Below, in pieces: positions 41,870-53,996 of a DNA stretch of 64,000 nucleotides. Source of the stretch: Hymenobacter monticola (lineage in GTDB: Bacteria; Bacteroidota; Bacteroidia; Cytophagales; Hymenobacteraceae); contig NZ_CP094534.1 in NCBI RefSeq assembly GCF_022811645.1, positions 2,232,001 to 2,296,000 on the forward strand, written 5' to 3'. The notes beneath the pieces were generated by a model. It was given only the letters and a program-made list of their open reading frames with translations. It was not told where the DNA came from and made no database searches. How positions within the stretch are numbered: the stretch's first letter is position 1; each line of letters opens with the position of its first letter. A program made the position numbers and the translations under genes.

Positions 41870-41899
41870 AGCAGGCGCTGAGAGGTGCCTGCTTTTTTT
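41870..41899 (+). terminator. terminator after the S41 protease
   Basis: The stem agcaggc/gcctgct (with inner gct/ggt pairs) is followed by a run of seven T residues, an intrinsic terminator. Confidence 0.85.
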
Positions 41900-41915
41900 A
41901 CTGGTTAATATTTGA

Positions 41916-42455
41916 ATGGAACAAACGATACTGAAGGCAAAATCTTGGCAAGTATTTTTAGTATTAATCGCCAGCTATTTTATTTCATGGTTTATTAAGG
42001 ATACTGATGCAGGCGAATTGCTGAAACTGCTCGGCTTCAGTGTCTTTTGCATCTGGCTTGCGCTCATCGGCAATACATTGAGCCGGCTTAGCCAAACACA
42101 AGAAAAGAAAAAGACAGGCTGGTTTATATTCAATATCGCGGTAACAATGGCGGCCCCACTTGTGAGCCTGATGGTATCAGACCCGGACTTTGTTGTGACA
42201 CCGACGAGTTTCAGCGCAAAAGGCATATGGGTGCTGCCTACTTTTTATTTAGCTGTCGCCTACGTTCAAACTCATTGGTTCGTAGCCTCAGCAATGGTGG
42301 CGAAAGAGCGGGGGCAAAAGCCGGAGTTTAGTCAAGTATTAGGTACGGCCATCTTAATCTCTCTTTGGCCTATCGGCGTTTGGTTCGTGCAGCCACGCCT
42401 CAACCGTATTAACAACGTCATCAACGTAGATACCATTGCTGCTTCTCTCCCTTGA
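41916..42455 (+). CDS. polytopic membrane protein of unknown function, lower GC
   Basis: The 179-residue protein has about five membrane spans (VFLVLIASYFISWFI, LLGFSVFCIWLALIGNTL, GWFIFNIAVTMAAPLVSLM, VLPTFYLAVAYVQTHWFVAS, LGTAILISLWPIGVWFV). No family is recognised. The coding region is visibly richer in A and T than its neighbours and uses codons such as tta, att and aaa freely, which suggests recent transfer. Its stop lies 20 bases inside tsaB, so the two are translationally overlapped. Confidence 0.7.
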   Translation: MEQTILKAKSWQVFLVLIASYFISWFIKDTDAGELLKLLGFSVFCIWLALIGNTLSRLSQTQEKKKTGWFIFNIAVTMAAPLVSLMVSDPDFVVTPTSFSAKGIWVLPTFYLAVAYVQTHWFVASAMVAKERGQKPEFSQVLGTAILISLWPIGVWFVQPRLNRINNVINVDTIAASLP

Positions 42456-43128
42456 AACCTCCTCGCCCGTCTGCTCAGTGGCCCTACACCGCCTCGCCGA
42501 CGGCTCCCTCATCGGCCAGTCGGAATTGCGACTCGATAAGTCGCACTCCACCCACCTCACGGTGCTCATCGAGCAGTTGCTGGCCAATACCGGTCACGCA
42601 CTTGCCGACCTTGGCGCCGTGGCCGTGAGCGACGGTCCCGGTTCCTACACCGGCCTGCGCATTGGTGGGGCCGCGGCCAAGGGCCTGTGCTTCGCGCTCG
42701 ATATTCCGCTGGTGGCCGTGAGCACGCTGCGGGCGCTGGCGGCGCAGGTGGCGGCCGTCACGGCGCGGCCCGAAACCCATCTGTACTGCCCCATGCTGGA
42801 TGCCCGGCGCACGGAAGTATACGCCGCCCTCTACACCCACGAGGGGCAGGAAGTGCTGGCACCCACGCCGCTGCTGCTCGATGCCGACACGCTGGCCGAA
42901 CAATTGGCCCACCGTTCCGTGTTATTCTTTGGTCACGGCGCGGCAAAGTTTCAGGCGGTGCTGGGGGCGCATTCCAACGCGGGTTTCCTGGCGGGGATTG
43001 AGCCTTCGGCCATTGCAGTGGGACAACTGGGCGTGGCAGCTTTTCACCAGCAGGAGTTTCAGGACGTGGCCTACTACGAGCCCTTCTACCTGAAAGAAGT
43101 GTACACGACTACGCCTAAAGCGAAGTAG
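42436..43128 (+). CDS. tsaB: tRNA threonylcarbamoyladenosine biosynthesis protein TsaB
   Basis: The 230-residue protein has the ASKHA-fold N-terminus LLLSLETSSPVCSVALHRLA and the family core SHSTHLTVLIEQLL, DGPGSYTGLRIGGAAAKGLC and PLVAVSTLRALA. TsaB partners TsaD and TsaE to make t6A at position 37 of ANN-decoding tRNAs. The only sensible start is TTG 42436, because no ATG or GTG lies near the conserved N-terminus; it overlaps the previous gene by 20 bases, suggesting coupling. The C-terminal half is normal in length for the long form of TsaB. Confidence 0.9.
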   Translation: MLLLSLETSSPVCSVALHRLADGSLIGQSELRLDKSHSTHLTVLIEQLLANTGHALADLGAVAVSDGPGSYTGLRIGGAAAKGLCFALDIPLVAVSTLRALAAQVAAVTARPETHLYCPMLDARRTEVYAALYTHEGQEVLAPTPLLLDADTLAEQLAHRSVLFFGHGAAKFQAVLGAHSNAGFLAGIEPSAIAVGQLGVAAFHQQEFQDVAYYEPFYLKEVYTTTPKAK

Positions 43129-43211
43129 CGCGGGCTTTGTAGTCCGCGTCCCTGCGCCCGTAGAGTCATTCACCAACAATTACGCGAACAAGAAAGTCCG
43201 CGCTACAGCAT

Positions 43212-43733
43212 ATGGAACCCCTTTTCGTCAACCGCGTCGCCAATTCCGGCCTCATTACCCTCAACTTAGAGGAGTTTATCCACCCCGGCGAGCGGGTGGT
43301 GTACGACATCAAGGACAACCTCTTCCACGGCCTGATGCTGCGCGAAAAGGACTTCCGCGAATTTGTGAAAACCCACGATTGGACGCAGTACGACGGCCAA
43401 AATGTAGCCATCATTTGCTCGGCCGACGCCATTGTGCCTACCTGGGCCTATATGCTGCTTGCCACCAAGCTGCAGGGCCACGCCCACCGTTACGTGTTCG
43501 GCGGCCTTGAGGCGCTGGAGCAGTCGCTGTTTGAGGAAGCCATTGCCGGCATCAATGCCGAGGAATACCGCGACGCCAAAGTAGTGGTGAAAGGCTGCGG
43601 CGATAAGCCCGTGCCCACCTTCGCCTACGTGGCCATCATACAAAAGCTGCTGCCCGTCACGAGTAGCATCATGTACGGCGAGCCGTGCAGTACTGTGCCA
43701 CTGTATAAAAAGCCCAAGGCTGTGAGCGCCTAA
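43212..43733 (+). CDS. DUF2480 family protein
   Basis: The 173-residue cytoplasmic protein matches DUF2480, a Bacteroidota-specific family: NRVANSGLITLNLEEF, REFVKTHDWTQYDGQNVAII, CSADAIVPTWAYMLLATKLQ, and KGCGDKPVPTFAYVAI with a closing MYGEPCSTVPLYKK. Conserved cysteines (CSADAI, KGCG, GEPCST) hint at metal or Fe-S handling; family members often lie near Fe-S genes, but here the neighbours are tsaB and a permease. Function is unknown. Confidence 0.9.
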   Translation: MEPLFVNRVANSGLITLNLEEFIHPGERVVYDIKDNLFHGLMLREKDFREFVKTHDWTQYDGQNVAIICSADAIVPTWAYMLLATKLQGHAHRYVFGGLEALEQSLFEEAIAGINAEEYRDAKVVVKGCGDKPVPTFAYVAIIQKLLPVTSSIMYGEPCSTVPLYKKPKAVSA

Positions 43734-43743
43734 AAATACGTTC

Positions 43744-43947
43744 GTTCCGATGGGAATTCCCGGCATTCCGATGGGGCTTCCCGTCGGCGGGAACACGCGT
43801 CGGAAGGTCGGGAAGACCTAACTAGAGGTCGGAAAGATGCATCGAAAGGTCGGGAAGACGCATCGGAGAGGCGGGAACGGGCAGCGGAAGGTCGGGAAGG
43901 CCCGTCGGAATGCCGGGAACCCCCATCAAAAGGGCGCAAGCGGGCAA
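43744..43947. repeat. 21-bp tandem repeat array (degenerate minisatellite)
   Basis: Seven units of exactly 21 bases run from 43801 to 43947 (consensus near cggaaggtcgggaagacgcat), with an eighth diverged unit at 43780-43800 and two related 21-base units at 43744-43785 in a shifted phase. It fills the gap between the DUF2480 gene and the permease promoter. The units have no spacers of differing sequence, so it is not CRISPR. Read on the minus strand it would give a seven-residue repeat (SRPSDAx), but no gene is supported there. Confidence 0.88.
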
Positions 43948-43963
43948 CGGCGGTCTGCGGGCG

Positions 43964-43971
43964 TACTTTTG
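43964..43971 (+). promoter_or_regulatory. -7 box (TACTTTTG) of the APC permease gene
   Basis: TACTTTTG matches TAnnTTTG and lies 20 bases before ATG 43991. The -33 position would fall in the end of the 21-bp array, and no TTG is found there. Confidence 0.6.
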
Positions 43972-43990
43972 AGCTTTCGTCGCTCATTTC

Positions 43991-45337
43991 ATGCCCGGTA
44001 CTTCGCCCGCCAGCCCTTATAGAATTACCTTCCTCACCGGCGCAGCCATCGTCATCGCCAACATGGTGGGCACGGGGGTGTTCACCAGCCTCGGCTTTCA
44101 GGTGATGGGCATCGAAAGCGGCTTTGCGCTGCTGATGCTCTGGCTTGTGGGCGGCCTCATTGCTCTTTGCGGTGCCGTGAGCTACGCCGAGTTGGCGGCG
44201 GCCATGCCCCGCTCGGGCGGCGAATACCACTACCTGAGCCAGATTTACCATCCCGCGCTGGGCTTCCTCTCGGGTTGGGTATCGGCCACGGTAGGCTTCG
44301 CGGCACCTACTGCGCTGGCCGCGCTGGCGCTCGGCGAATATGCCAAAAGTGTCTGGCCAAATCTGCAGCCCACGTGGCTGTCGGTAGCCGTGGTGCTGGT
44401 GCTAACGGCCGTCCACGGCACCAGCGCCCGCCTCGGCGGCCGCTTGCAGGTTTTTATCACGGCCCTCAAAGTGGCGGTATTGATTGCATTCATTGGCGCC
44501 GGAATGACGGTAGGGGAGGGGCAGCCCTTGAGCTTCGCGCCCGACGCCGCCGGCTGGCGCGCCCTGCTTAGCCCCGCATTTGCCGTTTCGCTGGTGTATG
44601 TGAGCTACGCCTACTCGGGCTGGAACGCGGCCGTGTACGTCACCGGCGAAATCGAAAACCCCCAGCGTAACCTCTCGCGCATCCTGCTGGCAGGTACCGC
44701 TGTCGTGCTCCTGCTGTATGTAGGACTCAATTACGTGTTCCTTCGGTCCACCCCAATAGCCGGTCTGAAAGGACAGGTCGAAGTGGGTTTTGTGGCCGCC
44801 ACATCACTGTTTGGCTCGATGGGGGGCCGGCTGATGGGCGGCATTATCGCGGCGCTGCTGGTTTCCACGGTCAGTTCCATGGTGCTGGCTGGCCCGCGCA
44901 TTGTGCAAACAATGGGGGAAGACATTCCCGCGCTCCGATTTCTGGCGCCAAAAAGCCGCGCCGGCATCCCCGTGCGCGCGCTGTTGTTGCAAACGGCCAT
45001 CACCTTGCTGTTCATCAGCAAGCCGAGGTTCAAGGAAGTGTTGGTTTACGCCGGCTTTGTCCTGAACCTGTTTACGTTCCTCACCGTGCTTGGCCTTTTC
45101 GTTTTCCGCTGGCGCCGGCCCGATGTGACGCGCCCCTACAAAGCGTGGGGCTACCCCTTCACCCCATTGCTTTTTCTGTTTCTCAGCGGCTGGACGCTCG
45201 TGTTCATCCTGCGCGACAAACCTTGGGAGTCGCTATACGGCTTGGCCACGCTGGCTGTCGGAGCAGTGGTCTACTTTATAACGACGCGCATCAGTCGCCC
45301 GGCTGCTGAAGAAGCTCCGGTCCGCAATAGCTATTAA
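43991..45337 (+). CDS. APC superfamily amino acid permease
   Basis: The 448-residue protein has about twelve membrane spans. The first helix carries the unwound substrate motif GAAIVIANMVGTGVFTSLGF, followed by GALSYAELAAAMPRSGGEYH-like sequence (here CGAVSYAELAAAMPRSGGEY), both classic for amino acid/polyamine/organocation carriers. The conserved YSGWNAAVYVTGEIENPQRN lies in helix 6-7. Substrate cannot be read. It is monocistronic by spacing, with the tandem repeat array immediately upstream. Confidence 0.9.
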   Translation: MPGTSPASPYRITFLTGAAIVIANMVGTGVFTSLGFQVMGIESGFALLMLWLVGGLIALCGAVSYAELAAAMPRSGGEYHYLSQIYHPALGFLSGWVSATVGFAAPTALAALALGEYAKSVWPNLQPTWLSVAVVLVLTAVHGTSARLGGRLQVFITALKVAVLIAFIGAGMTVGEGQPLSFAPDAAGWRALLSPAFAVSLVYVSYAYSGWNAAVYVTGEIENPQRNLSRILLAGTAVVLLLYVGLNYVFLRSTPIAGLKGQVEVGFVAATSLFGSMGGRLMGGIIAALLVSTVSSMVLAGPRIVQTMGEDIPALRFLAPKSRAGIPVRALLLQTAITLLFISKPRFKEVLVYAGFVLNLFTFLTVLGLFVFRWRRPDVTRPYKAWGYPFTPLLFLFLSGWTLVFILRDKPWESLYGLATLAVGAVVYFITTRISRPAAEEAPVRNSY

Positions 45338-45456
45338 AGAGTTCAAAACGCTTCTCGCGTTCCAGCCAAGCTTGTCCTCTCCCTTGAGGAGTGCACCGGA
45401 AGGTAAGCCGTCAGAACGAGCAGCCGTAACTTGCGCTTTCAATCACGCTTATTAGA

Positions 45457-46746
45457 ATGTCCCTTCGCACCGTTGCGCTTCGGCTGTTGCCGGCCACTCT
45501 GCTCTTGCTTGCTGCATGCTCTGAGTCGAACCCCAAAACCGACACCGCTTCCGCCAAGGAAGAAACCATGGCCAATACGGCCGATGCCATCGACCACAGC
45601 AAATCGGCTTCGCCCAGCGTCAGCGAAAAGCCATCCGCTACGGCCACCGCAGCCAAGCCCACCGCTGCCCCTGATACCGCCTACGCCCAGGACGTGGCCA
45701 TGTTCCTCGGCGGCCTGCAGCCCAGTCAGCACAGCGACCTAAAGCAACTGGCCGCCACACCCGCCTGGCAGGCCTTCGCCAAAGACCAGGACAAAAGCTG
45801 GGATAAATACCGCGCCACCCACACCACGCGCATGACGCAGTGGGCCAACACTGAGCTCGACTCTGTGCACGCTAGCAGCCCCACCATCTTCTACCCCTTT
45901 AGCGGCCCCGATTTCCTAAACGTCGTCACGATGTTCCCCACCAGCCAAACCTACGTGCTGATGGGCCTCGAACCGGTGGGCAGTATCCCCGCCCGCGCCA
46001 CGCTCGAAAACCCCAGGCTGCTGCCCGCCGTCAAAACCTCGCTTTGGTCGGTGCTCAATTTCAGCTTCTTCCGCACCAACGACATGGCCGTGGACCTGAA
46101 ATCCGTCGAGCTCGACGGCGCCTTGCCGCTCATGATGCTCTTCGCCGCCCGCACCGGCAATCAAATCACCGCCATCCGGCCCGTGCAGCTCGATGCTGCA
46201 GGCCAGCTCCAGGATGCCCCCAAGGACAGCATTGCGCCCCCCGGCCTAAATCAAAAGCCAGCGTTAGTTAAAACCATTCCCGGCGTTGAGATGAAGCTGC
46301 GCGGCCCCAACGGCCAGCCCAAAACCGTCTACTACTTCTCCGCCGACCTCAGCGACTGGAAACTCACCTCCAAGAGCGCCCCACTGGAATTTGTGCGCCA
46401 CCTTGGCCCCCTCACCACCTACGTGAAGTCGGCCACCTACCTCATGCACAAGTCGTACTTCAACAAAGTGCGCCGCACCGTCCTCCGTCGCAGCCGCTAC
46501 ATCCTGCAAGACGATTCCGGTATTGCCATGAAGTATTTCCAAAAAGGCGCGTGGCATTTCAACTACTACGGCACCTACCGCCGCCCCATCAATCTCTTCG
46601 CCAAGCAGTACCAACCCGAGCTCACCGCTGCTTACCACGACACCATCCACCCTCCCAAACAGCTTCCTTTCGGTACCGGCTACAACTGGCGTCAAACCGA
46701 CTCCAACCTGCTCCTCGCCAAGCGCCTAGTCCCCTTGGCCGACTAA
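45457..46746 (+). CDS. lipoprotein of unknown function
   Basis: The 429-residue protein starts with a lipoprotein signal (LRLLPATLLLLAAC; cysteine at residue 21) followed by a serine/alanine/threonine-rich linker to about residue 75. The globular part has FYPFSGPDFLNVVTMFPTSQ, YVLMGLEPVGSIP, and YYFSADLSDWKLTSK. It ends GTGYNWRQTDSNLLLAKRLV. The arrangement FYPFSGPD...VLxGLEP recurs in a Bacteroidota-limited family that I cannot name. It should be anchored to a membrane on the periplasmic side or at the surface. A terminator lies before the next gene. Confidence 0.75.
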   Translation: MSLRTVALRLLPATLLLLAACSESNPKTDTASAKEETMANTADAIDHSKSASPSVSEKPSATATAAKPTAAPDTAYAQDVAMFLGGLQPSQHSDLKQLAATPAWQAFAKDQDKSWDKYRATHTTRMTQWANTELDSVHASSPTIFYPFSGPDFLNVVTMFPTSQTYVLMGLEPVGSIPARATLENPRLLPAVKTSLWSVLNFSFFRTNDMAVDLKSVELDGALPLMMLFAARTGNQITAIRPVQLDAAGQLQDAPKDSIAPPGLNQKPALVKTIPGVEMKLRGPNGQPKTVYYFSADLSDWKLTSKSAPLEFVRHLGPLTTYVKSATYLMHKSYFNKVRRTVLRRSRYILQDDSGIAMKYFQKGAWHFNYYGTYRRPINLFAKQYQPELTAAYHDTIHPPKQLPFGTGYNWRQTDSNLLLAKRLVPLAD

Positions 46747-46770
46747 CCCCCGTACAAAACCAGCCTCACA

Positions 46771-46798
46771 GGGCCGTGGTGGCAACATCACGGCCCTT
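46771..46798 (+). terminator. terminator after the lipoprotein gene
   Basis: Eight-base perfect arms (gggccgtg and complement) with a ten-base loop and a short T-rich tail lie between the stop at 46746 and the next start at 46814. Confidence 0.7.
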
Positions 46799-46813
46799 CC
46801 TATTTTCTATCCT

Positions 46814-48148
46814 ATGAAAACGCCTGCTCAATCTCGCCCCTCTCTATACTATATAATAGGAGTATCCTTTTTACTAGCGATAACGACCCTGCTCACCCTA
46901 GCCGCAGAAGGCCATCTTGCACGAACTGTAAGAGTAAGCCAGGAAATGAAGTCAACGCCGGAAGATTCTCCACTACTGGATTTCCTGCTAAAAGCCAACC
47001 CGCTATTAAAGCGCGTCGCCACCAACCCTCGATACGAGCTTCAAATCATCTATACCCAAATCAACCGCGACGCCCAGAACCGTCCCACCTTCATCCCGCA
47101 TACCTACCACCTCAACTCTCGCCAGTATTTCAACCCCGCCAGCTTAGTCAAACTCCCCGTCGTCGCCCTCTCCCTCGAAAAGCTCAACGACCTCCACAAT
47201 CCTGCCGTCACCCGCCGCACCATCATGGCCACCGGCACCGCCTTCCGCTGCCAAACCCCCGTTCCCTTCGCCGCCCCCGCCGACTCCGACCGCACCGCTA
47301 CCGTCGGCAACTACATCAAAAGAATGCTCTTGGTAAGCGACAACATCGCCTACAATCGCCTCTACGAATTTCTTGGCCAACGTCCGCTCAATGAGCGCCT
47401 CGCCCAGCTTGGCTATCCCAACGCCCGCATTACCCGTCGCTTTGCTCCCTGCGATACCGCCGCAAACCGCCACACTAACCCCATTAGCTTCCACACCCCC
47501 CAGGGTGATACCCTCTACAAACAGCCCGCTCAATTCAACCCCGTGCCCTACAGCAGCCCGCTAGGCCGCGTCCTCAAAGGCCGCGCCCACCAAGCCGGAG
47601 GCCGCATCATCTCCGAACCCTACGATTTTACCACCGCAAATCACCTTCCGCTTCCCGACATCACTCATCTTCTCCAGAGCATCCTCTTCCCCGAATCCGT
47701 CCCCGCCGCCCAGCGCCTCCACCTAGCCGCCACCGACTATGCTTTCCTACGGCGTTACCTCCACGCTACTCCGCACGAGTCCGGCTTCCACCCCTACACA
47801 TCCGCCCGCTATTTCGACGCCTACAAAAAATACCTCTACTACGGTCGCAATCCCGACCTATCCCAACAATCTACCCTCCGCATCTACAACATCGTCGGCA
47901 TGTCCCACGGCTTCCTCGCCGATGTAGCCTATTTCGCCGACTCTTTGCATCAATCCGAATTTCTCCTCAGTGCTGTCCTCTACGTCAACCAAGACAACAT
48001 TATTAACGACGGAGCCTACGAATACGAAACCATCGGCCAGCCCTTCCTTGCCCAGTTAGGCCATCAAATTCGGCAATACGAATCCCAACGTCCCCGTCAG
48101 CACCGCCCCAACCTCACTGAGTTCTTCGCTCCCGAAATTATCCGCTAA
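46814..48148 (+). CDS. class-A beta-lactamase-like serine hydrolase
   Basis: The 444-residue protein has an N-terminal membrane anchor or signal (YYIIGVSFLLAITTLLTLAA). A Ser110-x-x-Lys113 motif (FNPASLVKLP) and a Ser175-Asp176-Asn177 motif (LLVSDNIAYNRLYEFLGQ) match the two key motifs of class A beta-lactamases and related penicillin-binding hydrolases. A KTG box is not obvious; HGFLADVAYF near residue 370 may occupy that place. Real beta-lactamase activity is doubtful given the length and missing motif. Codon use is distinctive, with many ctc and tcc codons and lower GC than neighbours. Confidence 0.8.
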   Translation: MKTPAQSRPSLYYIIGVSFLLAITTLLTLAAEGHLARTVRVSQEMKSTPEDSPLLDFLLKANPLLKRVATNPRYELQIIYTQINRDAQNRPTFIPHTYHLNSRQYFNPASLVKLPVVALSLEKLNDLHNPAVTRRTIMATGTAFRCQTPVPFAAPADSDRTATVGNYIKRMLLVSDNIAYNRLYEFLGQRPLNERLAQLGYPNARITRRFAPCDTAANRHTNPISFHTPQGDTLYKQPAQFNPVPYSSPLGRVLKGRAHQAGGRIISEPYDFTTANHLPLPDITHLLQSILFPESVPAAQRLHLAATDYAFLRRYLHATPHESGFHPYTSARYFDAYKKYLYYGRNPDLSQQSTLRIYNIVGMSHGFLADVAYFADSLHQSEFLLSAVLYVNQDNIINDGAYEYETIGQPFLAQLGHQIRQYESQRPRQHRPNLTEFFAPEIIR

Positions 48149-48254
48149 ATTTTCTCAGAAATTTCTCAAGTTATAAGTAGCTGATTCCGAATCGTACTTA
48201 GCCTGAAAAGCCGCAATGGTACGTTCATCCAATACAAAAGTTTTGAACTGGCCC

Positions 48255-48284
48255 TTGCTTTCTGAAAAAGTCCCGCTACTTTTG
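48255..48284 (+). promoter_or_regulatory. rRNA promoter P1
   Basis: TTG 48255-48257, 19-base spacer, TACTTTTG 48277-48284, followed by cactcccaatcgc. Matches the Bacteroidota TTG-N19-TAnnTTTG consensus. Confidence 0.85.
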
Positions 48285-48434
48285 CACTCCCAATCGCCAA
48301 CCGGGTATCGGGTTTTGCCAAGCAAGCGCTTTGCAGAAAAAGTTGAAAAGGTGCGGAACTTCCCGAAAGCCGGCGTTGTCTGGACTTTTGCGGCGGCCGG
48401 GCAAAGTGCTAGAAAAATAAATTTTCCGCGCCGC

Positions 48435-48466
48435 TTGCTAGAGTCGAAAAAAGGGCCTTACCTTTG
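48435..48466 (+). promoter_or_regulatory. rRNA promoter P2
   Basis: TTG 48435-48437, 21-base spacer, TACCTTTG 48459-48466, followed by cacc. It lies about 180 bases after P1. Confidence 0.8.
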
Positions 48467-48539
48467 CACCCCGCTTCAAAAGGAGGCGGCCAGGAATTGA
48501 AAAGCGGTTCGAAGAAAAATAAAAATTTTCCTCTTTCGC

Positions 48540-48569
48540 TTGCCACTTCAAAACTTCTTCTTACCTTTG
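48540..48569 (+). promoter_or_regulatory. rRNA promoter P3
   Basis: TTG 48540-48542, 19-base spacer, TACCTTTG 48562-48569, followed by the same cactcccaatcgc as P1. It is the promoter nearest 16S. Confidence 0.85.
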
Positions 48570-48812
48570 CACTCCCAATCGCAAGAAAGGGTTTGAAAAG
48601 AAAGAAACATCGGCCGGTAACGGCCACACTATCACGCCAACTGGGCATGGTACACGTTCTTTGAATGTTTGGAAAAGACAAATAGTAAGGGCTTCCGGCA
48701 GCAATGTCGGAAGCAGCAATTACAAGCGTAATACGAAGACATGAACTCGTCAAATACGAGTCGGATTCGCACTCGACATCAGCCCATGTTCGCATGGGTG
48801 TAGAGAAATTTT
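48570..48812 (+). promoter_or_regulatory. 16S leader with boxA-like antiterminator and hairpins
   Basis: The leader holds GTTCTTTGA at 48656-48664, the boxA-like element usual in Bacteroidota rRNA operons, and small hairpins at about 48691-48712 (cttccg...cggaag), 48743-48760 (ctcgt...acgag) and 48782-48798 (gcccatg-ttcg-catgggt) just before 16S. Confidence 0.65.
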
Positions 48813-50328
<1,516 letters not shown>

Positions 50329-50428
50329 GGAGCAGTTCGACTCGTGGGTTCGTGTAAAGTGAGACGCTTATAATGAACAACTTACCGTTGTCTTTTCCAT
50401 CATTCAAATAATACTTGAATCCGAATAC

Positions 50429-50502
50429 GGGCTTGTAGCTCAGGTGGTTAGAGCGCTACACTGATAATGTAGAGGTCCGTGGTTCGAGTCCACGCAGGCC
50501 CA
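50429..50502 (+). tRNA. tRNA-Ile (GAT) in the 16S-23S spacer
   Basis: Acceptor stem gggcttg/caggccc, D-arm, anticodon stem ctaca/tgtag with loop ctgataa (anticodon GAT), T-arm gtgg-ttcgagt-ccac. Discriminator base A at 50502; no CCA encoded. No tRNA-Ala follows in the spacer. Confidence 0.96.
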
Positions 50503-50693
50503 CTTGGTTCGCCAAGTGGTCTGAAAGGTTCAGGATTCTAAATGTATATAGACTATTGGTAATTGACCGATAGTTTACGATGTCACTAAACACCAGAGTG
50601 ACGAACGTTCTTTGACGTAAGGGGTAACAAAAACGAAGCGTAGCGCACTTGCCGCTCTTAATTGAGCGGAATCAAACAAGTGTTGATTACGAA
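50503..50693 (+). promoter_or_regulatory. 16S-23S spacer part 2 with boxA-like element
   Basis: A second GTTCTTTGA lies at 50607-50615, as expected before 23S. The remaining spacer has processing-stem-like sequences but no second tRNA. Confidence 0.6.
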
Positions 50694-53610
<2,917 letters not shown>

Positions 53611-53701
53611 ACTATGTCGTCAAGTGCGCGCCCAGCGCTTCGTTTTTGTCCCCTTGCGTCGAGTTATTGAGTTGTTGCACGAACACGCAACAGCCCGCCA
53701 G

Positions 53702-53813
53702 CAATGGTGGCTTTAGCCCGGGTGTTCACCTCTTCCCATTCCGAACAGAGCCGTTAAGCCCCGGTGCGCCCATGGTACTGCCTTCACCGGTGGGAGAGTC
53801 GGTCGCCGCCAAT
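53702..53813 (+). rRNA. 5S ribosomal RNA
   Basis: The segment contains the terminal helix tggtggc/gccgcca and the conserved core cccattccgaacag. It lies 91 bases after 23S and is about 110 bases long. Borders are approximate. Confidence 0.93.
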
Positions 53814-53825
53814 CTTATCAACAGG

Positions 53826-53870
53826 AAACCCCTCCTCGAACGCTTTCATCAGCGAACCAGGAGGGGTTTT
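53826..53870 (+). terminator. terminator of the rRNA operon
   Basis: Arms aaacccctcct (53826-53836) and aggaggggttt (53859-53869) are perfect complements, with a T-rich tail (ttttgctttt), 13 bases after 5S. Confidence 0.9.
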
Positions 53871-53996
53871 GCTTTTATGCCCCACTTGGCTGATAGTTTC
53901 ATAAGAAATTGACCGATGTGGGCATAAGGATAGTTTTACATAGTATTGAGGGGTGAAATCGGTAATTTTGATAGTGAATAATTAACCGTAATAGTT

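Noticed and set aside
43744..43947. CRISPR array
   Set aside because: Units of 21 bases follow each other with no unique spacers, and no cas genes are near. It is a simple tandem repeat.
43730..44251. Minus-strand coding gene with a seven-residue SRPSDAx repeat
   Set aside because: The heptad repeat is only the translation of the 21-bp array and the rest is antisense to the permease gene; no promoter or domain supports it.
50503..50693. tRNA-Ala in the 16S-23S spacer
   Set aside because: No cloverleaf or TGC anticodon loop could be found after tRNA-Ile.
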